NCBI GenBank assembly: GCA_026122225.1
Contig: JANEZZ010003061.1
Span: 2,542,001 to 2,606,000 of the forward strand
Reading direction: 5' to 3'
DNA: 64,000 bases
DNA from: Heloderma charlesbogerti
Lineage: Eukaryota; Chordata; Lepidosauria; Squamata; Helodermatidae
The notes under the pieces were generated by a model. The model had not been told where the DNA came from. It saw only the letters and a list, made by a program, of their open reading frames with translations, and did not search any database. Positions 21,895 to 33,512 of this stretch are shown here, one piece after another. Within the stretch, counting starts at the first letter, position 1; every line of letters begins with the position of its first letter. Made by a program: the position numbers and the translations under genes.

Positions 21895-24800
21895 TATCGA
21901 GTCTACTCTGTGGTGGTGAGGGTGGCAAACAGACATTTCTTTTCCACCAAGTGGAAAAAAGTCCAGCAGAGCTTTTCCAAGTGGTTTGTGGCTTGTTACA
22001 TTCTGGGCCAGGGAGAGAGACTGTGGAACCCTCGGTTGCACGCTGTGACGAGTTTGCACGGCACTTTGAAGATAAAGTCGCTCAGATTCGCCATGCATTG
22101 GACACCACAATTAATGCAGTTCCATTGGTAGAGTCATTCAGAGCACCGTCTGGTCCAGTTCTTTTGGATGAGTTTCAGTTATTGAGGCCTGAGGATGCAG
22201 ACAAGGTGCTTGGCCAAGTCCGATCAACCAGTTGTGTGCTTGACCCTTGCCTTTCATGGCTTATTAAATCAAACAAGGAGGGGATGTCCGGTTGGGTCTA
22301 GGAGGTTGTGAATTCCTCCTTGAGAGCGGGAGTGGTGCCGGCTGCTTTAAAAGAGGCAGTAATTAGACCACTCCTGAAAAAGCCTAGCCTGGACCCGGAG
22401 GATGTTAACAATTATAGGCCAGTGGCCAACATCCCCTTCCTGGGCAAGGTGCTTGAGCAGGTGGTTGCAGGACAGCTCCAGGCACTCTTGAATGAAACAG
22501 ATTATCTAGATCCATTTCAATCAGGCTTCAGGCCCGGTTTTGGAACGGAAACTGCCTTGGTCGCCCTGTGGGATGACCTCTGCCAGGAGAGGGACAGGGG
22601 GAGTGCAACCCTCATGATTCTTCTGGCCCTCTCAGCGGCATTCGATACCATCAACCATGGTATCCTTCTGGATAGGTTGTCTGGGTTGGGAGTTGGAGGC
22701 ACTGCACTGCAGTGGTTCCGCTCCTACTTGGATGGCCGACTCCAGAAGGTGGTGCTGGGGAATTTTTGCTCTGTGCAATGGCAATTATGCCATGGGGTTC
22801 CACAGGTCTCTATTTTATCCCCCATGCTGTTTAACATCTACATGAAACCGCTGGGGGAGGTTATCCGGAGGTGTGGGCTGAGCCGCATTAATATGCAGAT
22901 AACACCCAGTATGCGAACCGAGAACTACCAGAAGTACAAGCTGGGTTTAGAAGAGGCAGAGGAACTAGAGATCAAATCGCCAACATTCGCTGCATCATGG
23001 AGAAAGCAAGAGAATTCCAGAAAAACGTCTATTTCTGCTTCATTGACTACGCTAAAGCCTTTGATTGTGTGGATCACAACAAACTGTGGCAAATTCTTAA
23101 AGTGATGGGAGTACCAGACCACCTTACCTGTCTCCTGAGAAACCTGTACGAGGGTCAAGAAGCAACAGTAAGAACCAGACATGGAACAACCGATTGGTTC
23201 AAAATTGGGAAAGGAGTACGACAAGGCTGCATATTGTCACCCTGCTTATTTAACTTATATGCAGAGTACATCATGAGAAATGCCGGGTTGGATGAATCAG
23301 AGGTCAGAATTAAGATTGCTGGGAGAATTATCAACAACCTCCGATATGCAGACGATACCACCCTAATGGCAGAAAGCGAAGAGGATCTAAAGAGCCTCTT
23401 GTTGAGGGTGAAAGAGGAGAGTGCAAAAGCTGGTTTGAAACTCAACATTAAAAAAACGAAGATCATGGCATCTGGCCCCATCACTTCCTGGCATATAGAA
23501 GGGGAAGAAATGGAAGCAGTGACAGATTTTACTTTCTTGGGCTCCAAGATCACCGCAGACGGTGACTGTAGCCATGAAATTAAAAGACGCTTGCTCCTTG
23601 GGAGGAAAGCTATGGCCAACCTAGACAGCATAGTAAGAAGCAGAGACATCACCTTGCTGACAAAGGTCCGTCTAATCAAAGCTATGGTTTTCCCAGTAGT
23701 AATGTATGGCTGTGAGAGCTGGACTATAAGGAAGGCTGAGCGCCGAAGAATTGATGCTTTCGAACTGTGGTGCTGGAGAAGACTCTTACGAGTCCCCTGG
23801 ACTGCAAGGAGGTCAAATCAGTCCATCCTAAAGGAAATCAACCCTGAGTGCTCATTGGAAGGACAGATAATGAAGCTGAAGCTCCAATATTTTGGCCACC
23901 TAATGCGAAGAGAAAACTCCCTGGAAAAGACCCTGATGCTGGGAAAGACTGAAGGCCAAAGGAGAAGGGGACGGCAGAGGATGAGATGGCTAGATAGCAT
24001 CACGGATGCAATGAATATGAACTTGAGCACGCTCCGGGAGAGAGCGCAGGACAGGAAGGCCTGGCGTGCTATGGTCCATGGGGTCACGAAGAGTCGGACA
24101 CGACTGAACAACAACAACACCCAGCTCTACCTCTCTTTCTCATCAAACCCAGGGGAGGCAGTGGCTGTTCTGAATCAGGGCCTGGGCACAGTAATGGACT
24201 GGATGAGGGCCAATAAACTGAAACTCAATTCAGACAAAGTGGAGGTACTGTTAGTGGGTGGTTCATCTGCCCAGCTAGGTGATATTCAACCTGTTCTGGA
24301 GGGGGTTGCACTCCCCCTAAAGGATCAGGTTCGTAGTTTGGGGGTGCTCTTGGATCCAGAACTGTCACTTGAGACACAGGTGAACTCAGTGGCACGGAGC
24401 ACTTTTTATCAGCTTAGGCTGGTATACCAACTATGCCCTTATTTGGACAGAGATAGCCTAGCTACAGTTATCCATGCTCTGATAACTTCTCGTCTGGATT
24501 ACTGCAATGCGTTATACGTGGGGCTGCCTTTGAAAATGGTCCGGAAACTTCAGCTAGTCCAAAACAGGGCAGCAAGATTGTTAACAGGGACTGGCCAACG
24601 AGCTCATATTACGCCAGTACTTTTCCAGCTGCACTGGCTGCCAGTCCATTTCCGGGCCCGATTCAAAGTGCTGGTATTAACATTCAAAGCCCTTAACAGC
24701 TTGGGGCCAGGTTACCTGAAGGATCGCCTCCTCCCATATGTGCCTGCCTGGACCTTAAGATCATCCTCAGCGGCCCTTCTCCGTGAGCCCCTGCCAAAGG

Positions 24801-25153
24801 AAGTGAGGCGGGTGGCTACTAGGAGGAGGGCTTTTTCTGCTGTGGCACCCCAGCTGTGGAATGAGCTCCCTAGTGAGGTTCGCCTGGCACCTACACTGTA
24901 TTCTTTCTGGCGCCAGGTGAAGACCTTTTTATTTTCCCAGGCATTTTAGTATTTTAGCTCTTTAGACTTTAGCTTTGCTGTTTTAAATCTGTATTTTAAA
25001 TTCCTGCACTGCTGCTAGGTTTTATTCTGGTTGTTTTATTTACTGTGGTTTTAATGTTGTATATATTTTGTATTGTTTTATTGTGTGCTCTTTGGTTTTA
25101 ATTTTTGTGAACTGCCCAGAGAGCTTCGGCTATTGGGCGGTATACAAATGAAA

Positions 25154-25200
<47 letters not shown>
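21895..25200 (+). mobile_element. L2-type LINE, 5'-truncated, interrupted by BovB
   Basis: The left coding part (22027-22909) encodes the EN-RT linker and RT fingers (AAFDTINHGILLDRLSGLGV, GVPQVSILSPMLFNIYMKPL). The right part (24116-24949) encodes the rest of RT and the C-terminus (RSLGVLLDPELSLETQVNSV, SRLDYCNALYVGLPLK, FSAVAPQLWNELPSEVRLAP). Then follow the 3' UTR ('gagcttcggctattgggcgg') and an (AAAT)n tail at 25150-25200. The catalytic YADD region is exactly where BovB inserted. The left flank is approximate, and most of the endonuclease is absent or unrecognisable. Confidence 0.85.
22910..24115 (+). mobile_element. BovB/RTE LINE, 5'-truncated, RT frame open to its 3' end
   Basis: From 22997 the frame is open and gives an RTE-clade reverse transcriptase: FIDYAKAFDCVDHNKLWQIL, GVRQGCILSPCLFNLYAEYI, the catalytic YADD at 23345-23356, VVMYGCESWTIRKAERRRID, GRQRMRWLDSITDAMNMNLS and VTKSRTRL, with ACAACAAC at the 3' end. 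It is flanked by AACACCCAG at 22901-22909 and 24116-24124, a perfect 9-bp target duplication. The endonuclease half is missing, so it cannot move by itself. The open frame suggests fairly recent insertion. BovB is known for horizontal spread among squamates and ruminants. Confidence 0.92.
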
Positions 25201-25540
25201 GTGATAAGCACAAGTGTAGTAATACAAAGTGTGGCTTGCATAGACATCACTACGGCCGAATCCCGTATTTGATACATGGGGCACTTCATTCTGATATGCT
25301 GCCTGACAATTTCAATTACATAATAAAAAATAACTACAAAACCTTAGGTCCTGATCTTCACATTTTAGGGGCTTGTGCACCCCCCCACGCCATCCCATCC
25401 TCCAGCACGGCTGCAAGGAGGAGCTTGGAAGCTTTTCAACTAACTGCAATTTCTGATTATTCCGTTCTTTTACATGGATCTTTGCATAGTTCTGTACTTA
25501 CATCTCATGCACACACAGCCACAAGGACACGAAACAAGCA

Positions 25541-25698
25541 AAGGCCTGGATGCACCCGATCTTGTCTGATCTTGGAAGCTAAGCAGGGTCACCCTGGTTA
25601 ATACTTGGATGGGAAAACACCTGGTAATCAGGCTTCCTGCATTAAGCAGGGGGTTGGACTTGATGGTCTTGTAGGGCCCTTCCAACCCTATGATTCTA
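25541..25698 (+). mobile_element. 5S rRNA-derived SINE with CR1-like tail
   Basis: 25541-25633 follows vertebrate 5S rRNA closely, with box A (GGAAGCTAAGCAGGGTC), the intermediate element (CTGGTTAATACTTGG) and box C (GGATGGGAAAACACCTGG) all recognisable. The remaining 3' part (about 25641-25698, 'gggggttggacttgatggtc', 'cttccaaccctatgattcta') is a CR1-type 3' end, as at 12383-12455. The 5S ends are lost, so this is a SINE or processed fusion, not a working 5S gene. Confidence 0.8.
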
Positions 25699-25870
25699 TT
25701 ATTTATTTATTTATTTATTTCATTTCTATACCGCCCAATAGCCGAAGCTCTCTGGGCGGTTCACAAAAACTAAAACCAAACAACACACAATAAAACAGTT
25801 TAAAATATATAGAACATTAAAACCACAATATAACAATACAACCACAATAAAAAATATTATACTTTCTATT
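25699..25870 (-). mobile_element. L2 LINE 3' tail, antisense
   Basis: (TTTA)n followed by 'ataccgcccaatagccgaag' and 'ctctctgggcggttcacaaa' is the reverse complement of the L2 3' end at 25110-25200. It abuts the 5S-derived SINE directly. Confidence 0.8.
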
Positions 25871-25945
25871 ATACTTTTTATGAAACTTGTCCAATGTGAC
25901 CAGGATCTAATCTGTCATTCAGCACTTTAGTCATTGGTGTATTAT

Positions 25946-25977
25946 TTACTTACTTACTTACTTACTTACTTACGGAA
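25946..25977. repeat. (TTAC)n microsatellite
   Basis: Seven tandem TTAC units sit in the last STARD13 intron. No other feature is evident around it. Confidence 0.9.
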
Positions 25978-27834
25978 TCTACTTTGAATTTTGAATCCCA
26001 GGAAGGTTATAAAAGGAATACCTCTTGGGACGGGGGAAAGATTTCTCCTGTGATTTAAATATAGTTCTAGAAATCACTGAGAGATAAGTATGTAATTGCA
26101 CTCTTCCAGATGGAACTACGTTTCAGCATACAAACGAGCTATCTTGAAGCTCCATCATTCTGCGTTATTCAATATAGGAGTTTATTTTCTAAAACTATAA
26201 AGAAAGGTAATAATGTACCACTTGCCCACTGAGCTGATCTTAAAGCTAACAGGCATTATTATTCTTAAATATTTTATACTGCAGTTTTAGGCTTCATTCC
26301 TGATCCCAGTTCTGCATACAGAAATCATCTGAAATAAGATAAGAACTAACATTAGGCTGAATGAGGGTGCTATCTCAGGCAACTGATTTTGGGTGTAATG
26401 AAAAGGGATCAATTTATTATTTTTAATGGTATTTTTACATCCAGGGAGAGGCTGTTATGGGATTTTCTGCGTCAGGTGCCAAAATAATTTGACTGGCTTT
26501 GGGTACTATACACCTTTACTTGGCAACTGAGGGCAGAGGAGGCACCATTTTCTGTTTCACCTGAGGCAGCACTATGTCTTGGGCCAGCGATGAAGACATG
26601 CTACACATCTGTGACCAGGCTCAGAACTGTAACCTCTATGAGTACCGCAAGTTTGTTTTTCTTGTTCATCCACATAACAACGCTGCTCTCATTCACATTC
26701 TACAGATGGGAAAGCTACCCAGAGAGATAGCCACCCAGAAAGTCTGAGAAACACTTTACATGTTACAGAAGAAGCTGTGCCTCTCTGTTTCCACTGTGGG
26801 TTGACCTCATTTTTTTCTCTACATTTCAGGACATTTGTGCGCCTGAAATCTTGCATTAAATAGATGCCCAGTATCTATTAGTATTAGTATTAAATAGTAG
26901 CCACTTGTTTCCAGATGTGAATGTCCTTCAGACTTTACAGAAGCACACACTGGAAATGTCTGCCATTTGGGAGGAGGGATTTGACCCGGGATTTCCTAGA
27001 TTCAGGCCCAACCATCTAGATATCGGTCCACATTGATCTGGGTTGCAGCCCACCGTGGCAGTGCTCACAGGTGCCAGGTTGCCGATTCACGCCTCCTGCC
27101 ACAGCTTCACATGACATTCAACCCGGCAAGGGTAGCTTGTTGGGGTGGTTAACAAACCACCCCACAACCGTACAACAGGGCAAGCGCTCTGGGTGGTTTG
27201 TTAGCCACCCCATCAAGCCACCCTCGCCAGGTTCAGAAGACACAACAACCCATGCCCAGCAATGGTAATTAGGGAAATGAGCTGCCATGTAACCAGCATG
27301 TGCGGGAGTGGTTAACAAGACACTGCTGCCTATTAACCACCCTCGTGGGGTATGAACCGGGCCATTGGCTTACTATATATCAGGGGAAAATGTACACTTT
27401 TCAGAGTTGGATCCAGGATCTGCTTTCCATGAGAGGAAGGGCTCTGCTTGTGGAAGGTCCCTCTGCCTGTCCCATTTTGGGGGACCCTCCCCATCTTCCC
27501 ACAGCACAGCTCACCCCATTCACCAGGGCCTCCTGACTGTCTGGGTAGCATTTTTAGATGGCTGGAGGAAAGATGGTGTGACGAAGCCCATTTCCATCAG
27601 CACAGTCGATCCAGCATAAATCTGGATCCAACCCATTTTATTTTCAGACCATGGTTTCTCATAATTACCATAGGTATGTCAGTGCCTGTAGGTTCTGTGT
27701 ATTTACTCTAATGCCCTCAGAAGGGTGCAGGAGATTTCCATTTCTGTTTTGTTAGCATTTATGACCTACCGTTTCGATGAGTTTGGGAGGAGGAACGCTT
27801 TTTACAATAACCTTTCCTCTTTACTTCCCTGCAG
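25978..27834. other. STARD13 last intron, 3' part
   Basis: 26530-26600 looks like the end of a CAGGGCCGG-family hAT ('cctgaggcagcactatgtct', 'tgggccagcg'). 27040-27365 is a GC-richer segment with repeated 'ggttaacaaaccacc'/'ggtttgttagccacc' motifs on both strands, suggesting a decayed palindromic MITE like that at 58148-58497. I see nothing else before the branch/acceptor region. Confidence 0.45.
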
Positions 27835-27952
27835 AGGTCATTCATTAGAATGGTACAATAAAGGCTTTGGACATCTGTGTGCAGCTGAAGTTGCTAATAT
27901 CAGAAATTCATTTCAACCTCTAATTGCGGAGGGACCAGAAACAAAAATCTGA
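27835..27952 (+). CDS. STARD13: STARD13 terminal coding exon, START C-terminal helix and stop
   Basis: The coding part of the last exon gives (K)GHSLEWYNKGFGHLCAAEV, then ANIRNSFQPLIAEGPETKI and stop TGA at 27950-27952. This is the START C-terminal alpha-helix that caps the lipid cavity. The acceptor is CCCTGCAG (ends 27834), preceded by a pyrimidine tract. The eight exons sum to 1362 nt, i.e. 453 codons plus stop, with no frame conflict. The 7.1-kb intron before it is the longest complete one here because it took in the L2/BovB nest. Confidence 0.97.
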
Positions 27953-28220
27953 GTGTTGGAGACCCTGCATGTATGGAGTTCCATGTATGCACTAGAGCCA
28001 CTGGATTCAGCCTACCTTTATGCAATAGCTGAGCAAGGATTGTCTGGAAGGCTCTGCCATTGTCTGGAAATGTCAGTCACTAATCCTCACATCCCACATC
28101 TATCGATTTCCTTCACTGAAGAACATTTTTCAAAGAATTTATTCAGGTTTTAAAAGAAGCCTTTGCTTGCGTATGGCAAAATTCTAATATTTAAAAGCTT
28201 CTGAGAAGCTTATTTTACAG

Positions 28221-28328
28221 TGTAAATAAGAAATGTAAATATTGTATATACTTTGCTATGTATAATATCTATCTATCTATATATATATATGTGTGTGTGT
28301 ATATATATAATATTAAGTTTTGTATATA
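28221..28328 (+). promoter_or_regulatory. Cluster of Pumilio-type UGUANAUA motifs in the 3' UTR
   Basis: There are exact matches to TGTANATA at 28221-28228, 28234-28241, 28243-28250, 28298-28305 and 28321-28328. Pumilio proteins bind UGUANAUA in mRNA 3' UTRs and usually lower stability or translation. The stretch is AT-rich and contains (TATC)n, (TA)n and (GT)n runs, so part of the density could be chance. Confidence 0.4.
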
Positions 28329-28700
28329 AGCTAGTGCTTTCTAGAAGAAATTCTCTGCATCTGATTATAATTATTTTCACTCTGTTAGATCATAGTATCT
28401 CCCAGCTTTTGTTAACAGCATTTGCTATTATTGCAAAACTATGACATCATCAGTGTGATAACTAGCAACAAGTGGAGTATGTAACGCTGTTCCCATGTTT
28501 GCACAGTTTATAAGGGGATGCATGAAGATGGATGTAGGAGGGTTGAGAAGAGGCTGTTAAGAGGAGAGAGAATCGTACAGTCAAAAGTAAGGAACAATGG
28601 AATATTGGTCTAGCTAGACAGCCTGTTATCCCGGGGCATTATAATTTGGTAAACAATAATTTACAGTGGCCTCTAGAAAGTCAGAAGCTACAGTTGCAGC

Positions 28701-29027
28701 TAGGGATGTATGGATTTTGTTAAATTCATTCTATCTGTGTTTTGCAGATTATGAATCTTTTGTTCCGTGGTCTGCTCATTAACTGAATTGGATTTTTTTA
28801 GGGATGTATGAGAATTCATTCCACTTACACAAGTGCGCATTAGTGCAAGTGCAGATTTGCGTTAATGCATATTAGTGCTAATGCGAATTTGTGCAAATCC
28901 CTCCCTCCCCCCCCCCAGCTAAAAAACAGTCTGCAAGTCTATGTGGCTCAGAAAAAGCTGATCCGTTTTTGATTCATAGAAATCTGAACTCATTTGAATT
29001 TGGGTGCAGATTTTTTCTAGCACCCTA
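28701..29027 (+). mobile_element. Non-autonomous hAT element (TAGGGATGTA ends)
   Basis: It begins TAGGGATGTATGGATTTTGT and ends TTCTAGCACCCTA. The flanks GTTGCAGC at 28693-28700 and 29028-29035 form a perfect 8-bp target duplication, the hallmark of hAT. Inside, 'gtgcgcattagtgcaagtgc' and 'atgcatattagtgctaatgc' form short palindromes. A second 'tagggatgtatgagaattc' occurs near 28799. The terminal motif is shared with 51323-51698, 60602-61275 and 62193-63155. Confidence 0.85.
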
Positions 29028-29574
29028 GTTGCAGCCCAGAAAACATACCAGTTGCCTTAAATAATGGAATAGCAAAGTCATTAGATCAGCTGAAAGCTCA
29101 CTATTTGCAATATTCATGATATTTGTTGGTCTAATGGGCTAATTCTAAAATTTGCCATGTTAACAAATAAAAGCTTAGAATGTGGTGAACCAACTGTTTC
29201 ACCTACGTGCTATCACACAACGTAACATTACATAGAAGTTGTTTCCAAAAACCAGTAACTGTTGCTTAGGATTTGAACATAAGGATGGCCATTCAAACCA
29301 TTCATGCTAGAACAGTCCCCTTGACATCCATAGGGCTATTCTAGAGCAAACAATAAGTAATTTAAAGCTTGTGGTTTGAGATCCTGTCCTAAGATTTGAT
29401 GCCCCTCCCAACATGTGAAGATTCAGGTCCTAATTCAGAGGAAATTACTCATGGTTACATTTCATTGAAATTAATGAGTTAGTCATGACTAAAGCTATTA
29501 CAGAAATGAGCTGCCCAGAAAACATTTCGTTATAGGACATACATAATAATATAATAACGTACATAAATAATAAA

Positions 29575-32160
29575 GGTTGTAATGTCCTGGTTCGCAGTAC
29601 AAATCTTGGCAACTCTTTATGCTGACCTTCTGTCCATGGCAAGCATTATGACCCCATAGTTCTTGTCTAGCTTTGGATTACAACCCAAACTAGAGAAGAA
29701 CTCTTACCTACCTTCCACGCCACACACTTACTTGGCTGCAGGTGTTGAAATGGCAGCAGAAGCAGGGAAGAGAGGTCTCTTCCACCCTCCCTGGCACCTT
29801 GCAGTGGCAGCTTCTCAGGTGTTAGGGGCCCTTGGAAGTGTAGTTTTGGGAGGCCCTAGCATTGAAGATGCTCCTGTAGCAGTATTGCAAGAGCATGAAA
29901 GTAGGGAGAGACCTCCCTCCTTGCTGCTACAAGAGCAGCAGCAGTAGCCACAAGTATGTAAGGGAAAGAAAGAGATCTTCTTTCCTTCCTAGCAGCGATA
30001 ATTAGGTAAGGAAGTTTGGTTCAGTGGTGGGAGAGGTACCAACTCCATCATGCCCCCAATGATGGGGGGATGTGATGGAGCATAAACTGGGCATGGGAAT
30101 AAATATGCCATTTTCCAACTCCTTGGGAAAATAGCTCAGTTAGCCAAGCCCTTGTCAATCAAGCGCAGAGGGGCTGCCCATCACTTTTCAGGTCTAGATT
30201 GCTCCATTGATTTTCATGAGGCTTGACCACAACTAACTTCCTCTGAGCTGGGGGTATACCAATAGCAATGCCAGTACATCACTAGAAATGGTGGTATGAA
30301 CTGGACTACTGGTCTAAAGAAAATATTACACAGTAGTTGCCAATCGAAGATTGCTCCTAGAAATATTAGGCGCCTTCAAACAACCTCTTAGTTGTTAATA
30401 ATCATCTTAAAGTATTTAATTTAGAAATCCTGCCTATATAAACACAAGCCCTTTTGTATCAGAGATTATGTTGAGCTGTGTTTCTACCCACAGAATATCC
30501 ACATCATAGGGGCTAGTTCTCTTACAGCACAATCCCATGTATGTCCACTCAGACATAAGCTCCACTGAATTCAGTGGGTCTTACTCCAAGGTAAGTGTAT
30601 AGGATTGCCACCTTAATAAGCTTTTTAACACTAAACCTTTTTTTTTTAAAGTTTTTATAATGTGCATCATAAATTGAAAAGGACTAAGTAATCTCTGGGA
30701 CGTAGTAGTAACAATGTTGAGCGTTTTTTTATCCTGTCTAGGATGACCTTATGATTTGATCTTGAATGCTTGACTTGGAAGTAAACCCCATTTAAATGGG
30801 ACTGAAGTTCTAAGTAAGCCTTTTTCAGGATGTCAGTTTGTTCTTCATTAATGAGAACAGGGTCGGCTGCTGGTATTCTGGAGCAGTAACCTAAGGCTCT
30901 GTTGGACAGCACATATTCAGGGACTACTTATTTTCATAAATGGGAAAATGCTTTAAAATGAATAATTATTTTTGAAATAATTTATGGAGAATGGGGTTTC
31001 TTAATAATAAAAAAATCAAGCTCACATAGAACAAAAATGTAAGGTTTTTCCTAATTTAGTTTAAAACATACTGTTGTTTTCCTACAGATTAAAGTCAGAT
31101 TCATCCTGGCTTCTATACGTTGTTGTACATGTCTGTTTAGTCTAGCTACAGTTCTGTACATGTATACCTGGGAGTAAGCCACATTGAGCTAAGTGGACTT
31201 TGCTTCTGAGTAGACATGCATGGGTGAGATCAAATGTTATATGAATGGACTCCCACCTGTACAATAGGACTTTCCCCTCCTCTTCTCTCCCCTGCAAACT
31301 GCCCCCCCCCCAAGCCTGATCTAGAGGGTTCCCATTATTTTAAGTCAATCAACGTGTGCCACTGAATTTGATTCAGTAGACTACAGTGTATTTCCTACAA
31401 GGACAGGGTTGCCTACTACTGCTTTTTTTCTGGCATCTCTCTTATACCCTTAACAGCTGCTTGACAAGCAGACGTTCAGCAAATGAAGCTTTTTTCCACC
31501 ACAGAGATGCAGTAATAGGAACAGGTTTCACTTACTAAACTTCTGCTTCACCCAGCTGTTAAGGACACAGGTGTCCTGCTGGTAAAAAAGGTGGCAACAT
31601 TTTATAAGAAACTACAGCGTTTTACACCACAGTGCAAAAATAGCTTTGCTTGGGAATCTATAATTACTATGACCTGCATAGTATGTTTATAGTATAGATC
31701 ATCATGTTTGTGATTTCTGTGCAATGCCACATATGGGATGGTGCCTGCACAGACCACAGGCAGGAATTCCCAGAAAGATCTACCACTACAACCCTATACA
31801 TGTCTACTCAGAAGTAAGTCCCACTGGGGCTTATTCCCAAGTAAGTGGAGGTAGGATTGCAGTTTAAGTGATGCTCAGCAGGGAAAGAAATGCACTGTGA
31901 TCTGCTCAGGATCCTTTTCATCTGGCCTTATTTCATATACTCTAGGGTTGAATTCTGCCATTGACGATAGAGGCCTATTGTCTGGTCCTGGCACTAATTA
32001 AGCCCTGCACTTGCCATTCGGTGATCTTAGTTGATTCTTTCCATCTGTCCCCATTGTATGCATGCATAATGAACTGGCCATGTGATCATGTTCCCATCTC
32101 TCAGCAATCTGGGTTAATGTAAACAAAAATACTCACATTCAGCCTAAGTGAAAGTACAAT
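29575..32160. other. Intergenic stretch with palindromic MITEs only
   Basis: MITE copies of the type 'atcctatacatgtctactca' ... 'aagtaagtgtataggattgc' lie at about 30530-30620, 31150-31235 and 31787-31866. A related, more complete copy is at about 57523-57608. 29660-30300 and 30620-31100 show no gene or repeat I recognise. Confidence 0.5.
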
Positions 32161-32173
32161 CCTGGACTGAAAA

Positions 32174-32372
32174 GAGGACCATGGATCAGGGGTAGAGCGC
32201 ATGCTTTGCATGCAGAAGCTCCCCTGTTCAATTCCCAGCATTTCCAGGTAGGGCTAGGAAAGATTCCTGCCTGAAACCTGGAGAACCCCTGCTAGTCAGG
32301 GCTGACAATACTGGGCTAGAAGGAGCAATGGTCTGACTCATTGTAAGGCAGCTTCCTGTGTCCTCTGTTTTT
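32174..32372 (+). mobile_element. tRNA-Ala-derived SINE
   Basis: This has the same organisation as 8226-8420: 'atcaggggtagagcgcatgc' and 'tttgcatgcagaagc' (anticodon arm), B box GTTCAATTCCC, body 'gaaacctggagaacccctgc', end 'taaggcagcttcctgtgtcc'. Confidence 0.8.
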
Positions 32373-32559
32373 TGGTCTTGCGAATTGGCCTCAATCTGCA
32401 TGCAACAGATTATGCTCTCGATTCTATAAAAATCTGGAAATTAGGAAGACCAAATGTATATGACTTAGGTTTTTCTCTCTATTCTGTATCTGCAGCCACT
32501 GCAAAAGTATGATTACACCAGTGCCAGGGTGTGGCCATATAAACGGAATGGGACTAGTG

Positions 32560-32828
32560 TAGGGCCGGTTTTACCACTAGGCAGAGTGAGGTGGTCGCCT
32601 CAGGTGGCAGATGCTGGAAGGCAGCAGCAAGGTGCTGGAGGAGAGAGCTGAATGCCAAGTGACCTGCCCTGTGGCCCCTAAGTTTACCTACTGCCTTCAG
32701 GTACAGTGGAAGATGCTGTTCCATTGTCAGTGTTGAAGAAATATTCCAGCTAGCTTTTGTACATGGAATAGGAGAGGGCACCATCTTGTTCTTTGCCTCA
32801 GGAAGCAAAATGTCTTGGGCCGGCCCTA
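32560..32828 (+). mobile_element. Non-autonomous hAT element (TAGGGCCGG family)
   Basis: It has TAGGGCCGG at the left end and CCGGCCCTA at the right, a perfect 9-bp terminal inverted repeat. The flanks GACTAGTG (32552-32559) and GACTGATG (32829-32836) match at 6/8. It is the best-preserved ends of this family in the window. It is non-coding. Confidence 0.8.
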
Positions 32829-33274
32829 GACTGATGCCAGGTCTGGCAGAGGAGATGGATTGACTCCAACTGCTGACAGTTGAAAAGAGCTGGTTGGCAT
32901 AAAGACAGGTGGAGTGGGGGAACGTATACAAGCACCATAAGATAGTGGAACATTTATCAAGCCATTCTGAAGTGTCATAGTCCAAATTCAGAAATTATAA
33001 TTCAAAGTCAGAGGATAAACCATATTGAATTATATTGTAAATGCTTCAAGAGTTGCTTCCTGTCAGCAATATAGCAATATTGATTGTAAATATATTTCAA
33101 AGGGAAGCATCTTCTCCTCTTTAGGCTACACCCGGAACCTTCTTGTATTTTCATTGCTCAGATTTATCTGAGTGTGTACCAGGAAATTGTTTTTGGTGGT
33201 AGTGTGTAAGTGAATGTCAACTTCCCTGCTTTGTCAGTACAATATAGAAATAGTTTCTGTTAGAGCTGATTCAG

Positions 33275-33512
33275 TGAGCCAAAACAGACCTTACTTTAAA
33301 TCCATATCTAGCAGCTACATTTGTTTTATATTTTTACTCTAGAGTAGGTGCAGAGAGCCTGATCTGGATCTTAAATGCGCCCTACACCCCACCCCCCCAA
33401 ACACACAGACAGTAGGGTCCTAATCTGGATCAGGGGGCCCTGCACCTTCACTAGAGTAAAAATGGGAGAGACGACCACATAGCTGCTAAATATGGATTTA
33501 AAGTAATGTCAG
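33275..33512. repeat. Palindromic MITE (GGGCCAAAACAGA family)
   Basis: 'gccaaaacagaccttacttt' near the left end is mirrored by 'aatgtcagctttggc' at the right, and 'actctagagtaggtgcag' by 'ctgcaccttcactagagta'. A better copy is at 43790-43992. Confidence 0.65.

Larger units (their letters stand above)
27953..29574 (+). other. STARD13: STARD13 3' UTR (extent inferred)
   Basis: This is sequence after the TGA. Two possible polyadenylation signals are AATAAA at 29166-29171 and AATAAA at 29569-29574, the latter followed at once by GGTTGTAATGTCC (GT-rich). A later AATAAA followed by GTGGTTATATGTGG is at 36148-36153. The UTR holds a cluster of Pumilio-type motifs (28221-28328) and a hAT insertion (28701-29027). 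The end chosen is a guess; transcript data are needed. Confidence 0.35.

Noticed and set aside
22997..24949. 650-codon open frame as a host gene
   Set aside because: The first 373 codons are BovB reverse transcriptase and the rest is L2; the junction carries a target-site duplication.
25541..25633. 5S rRNA gene
   Set aside because: Both 5S ends are missing or altered and the sequence runs into a CR1-type tail.
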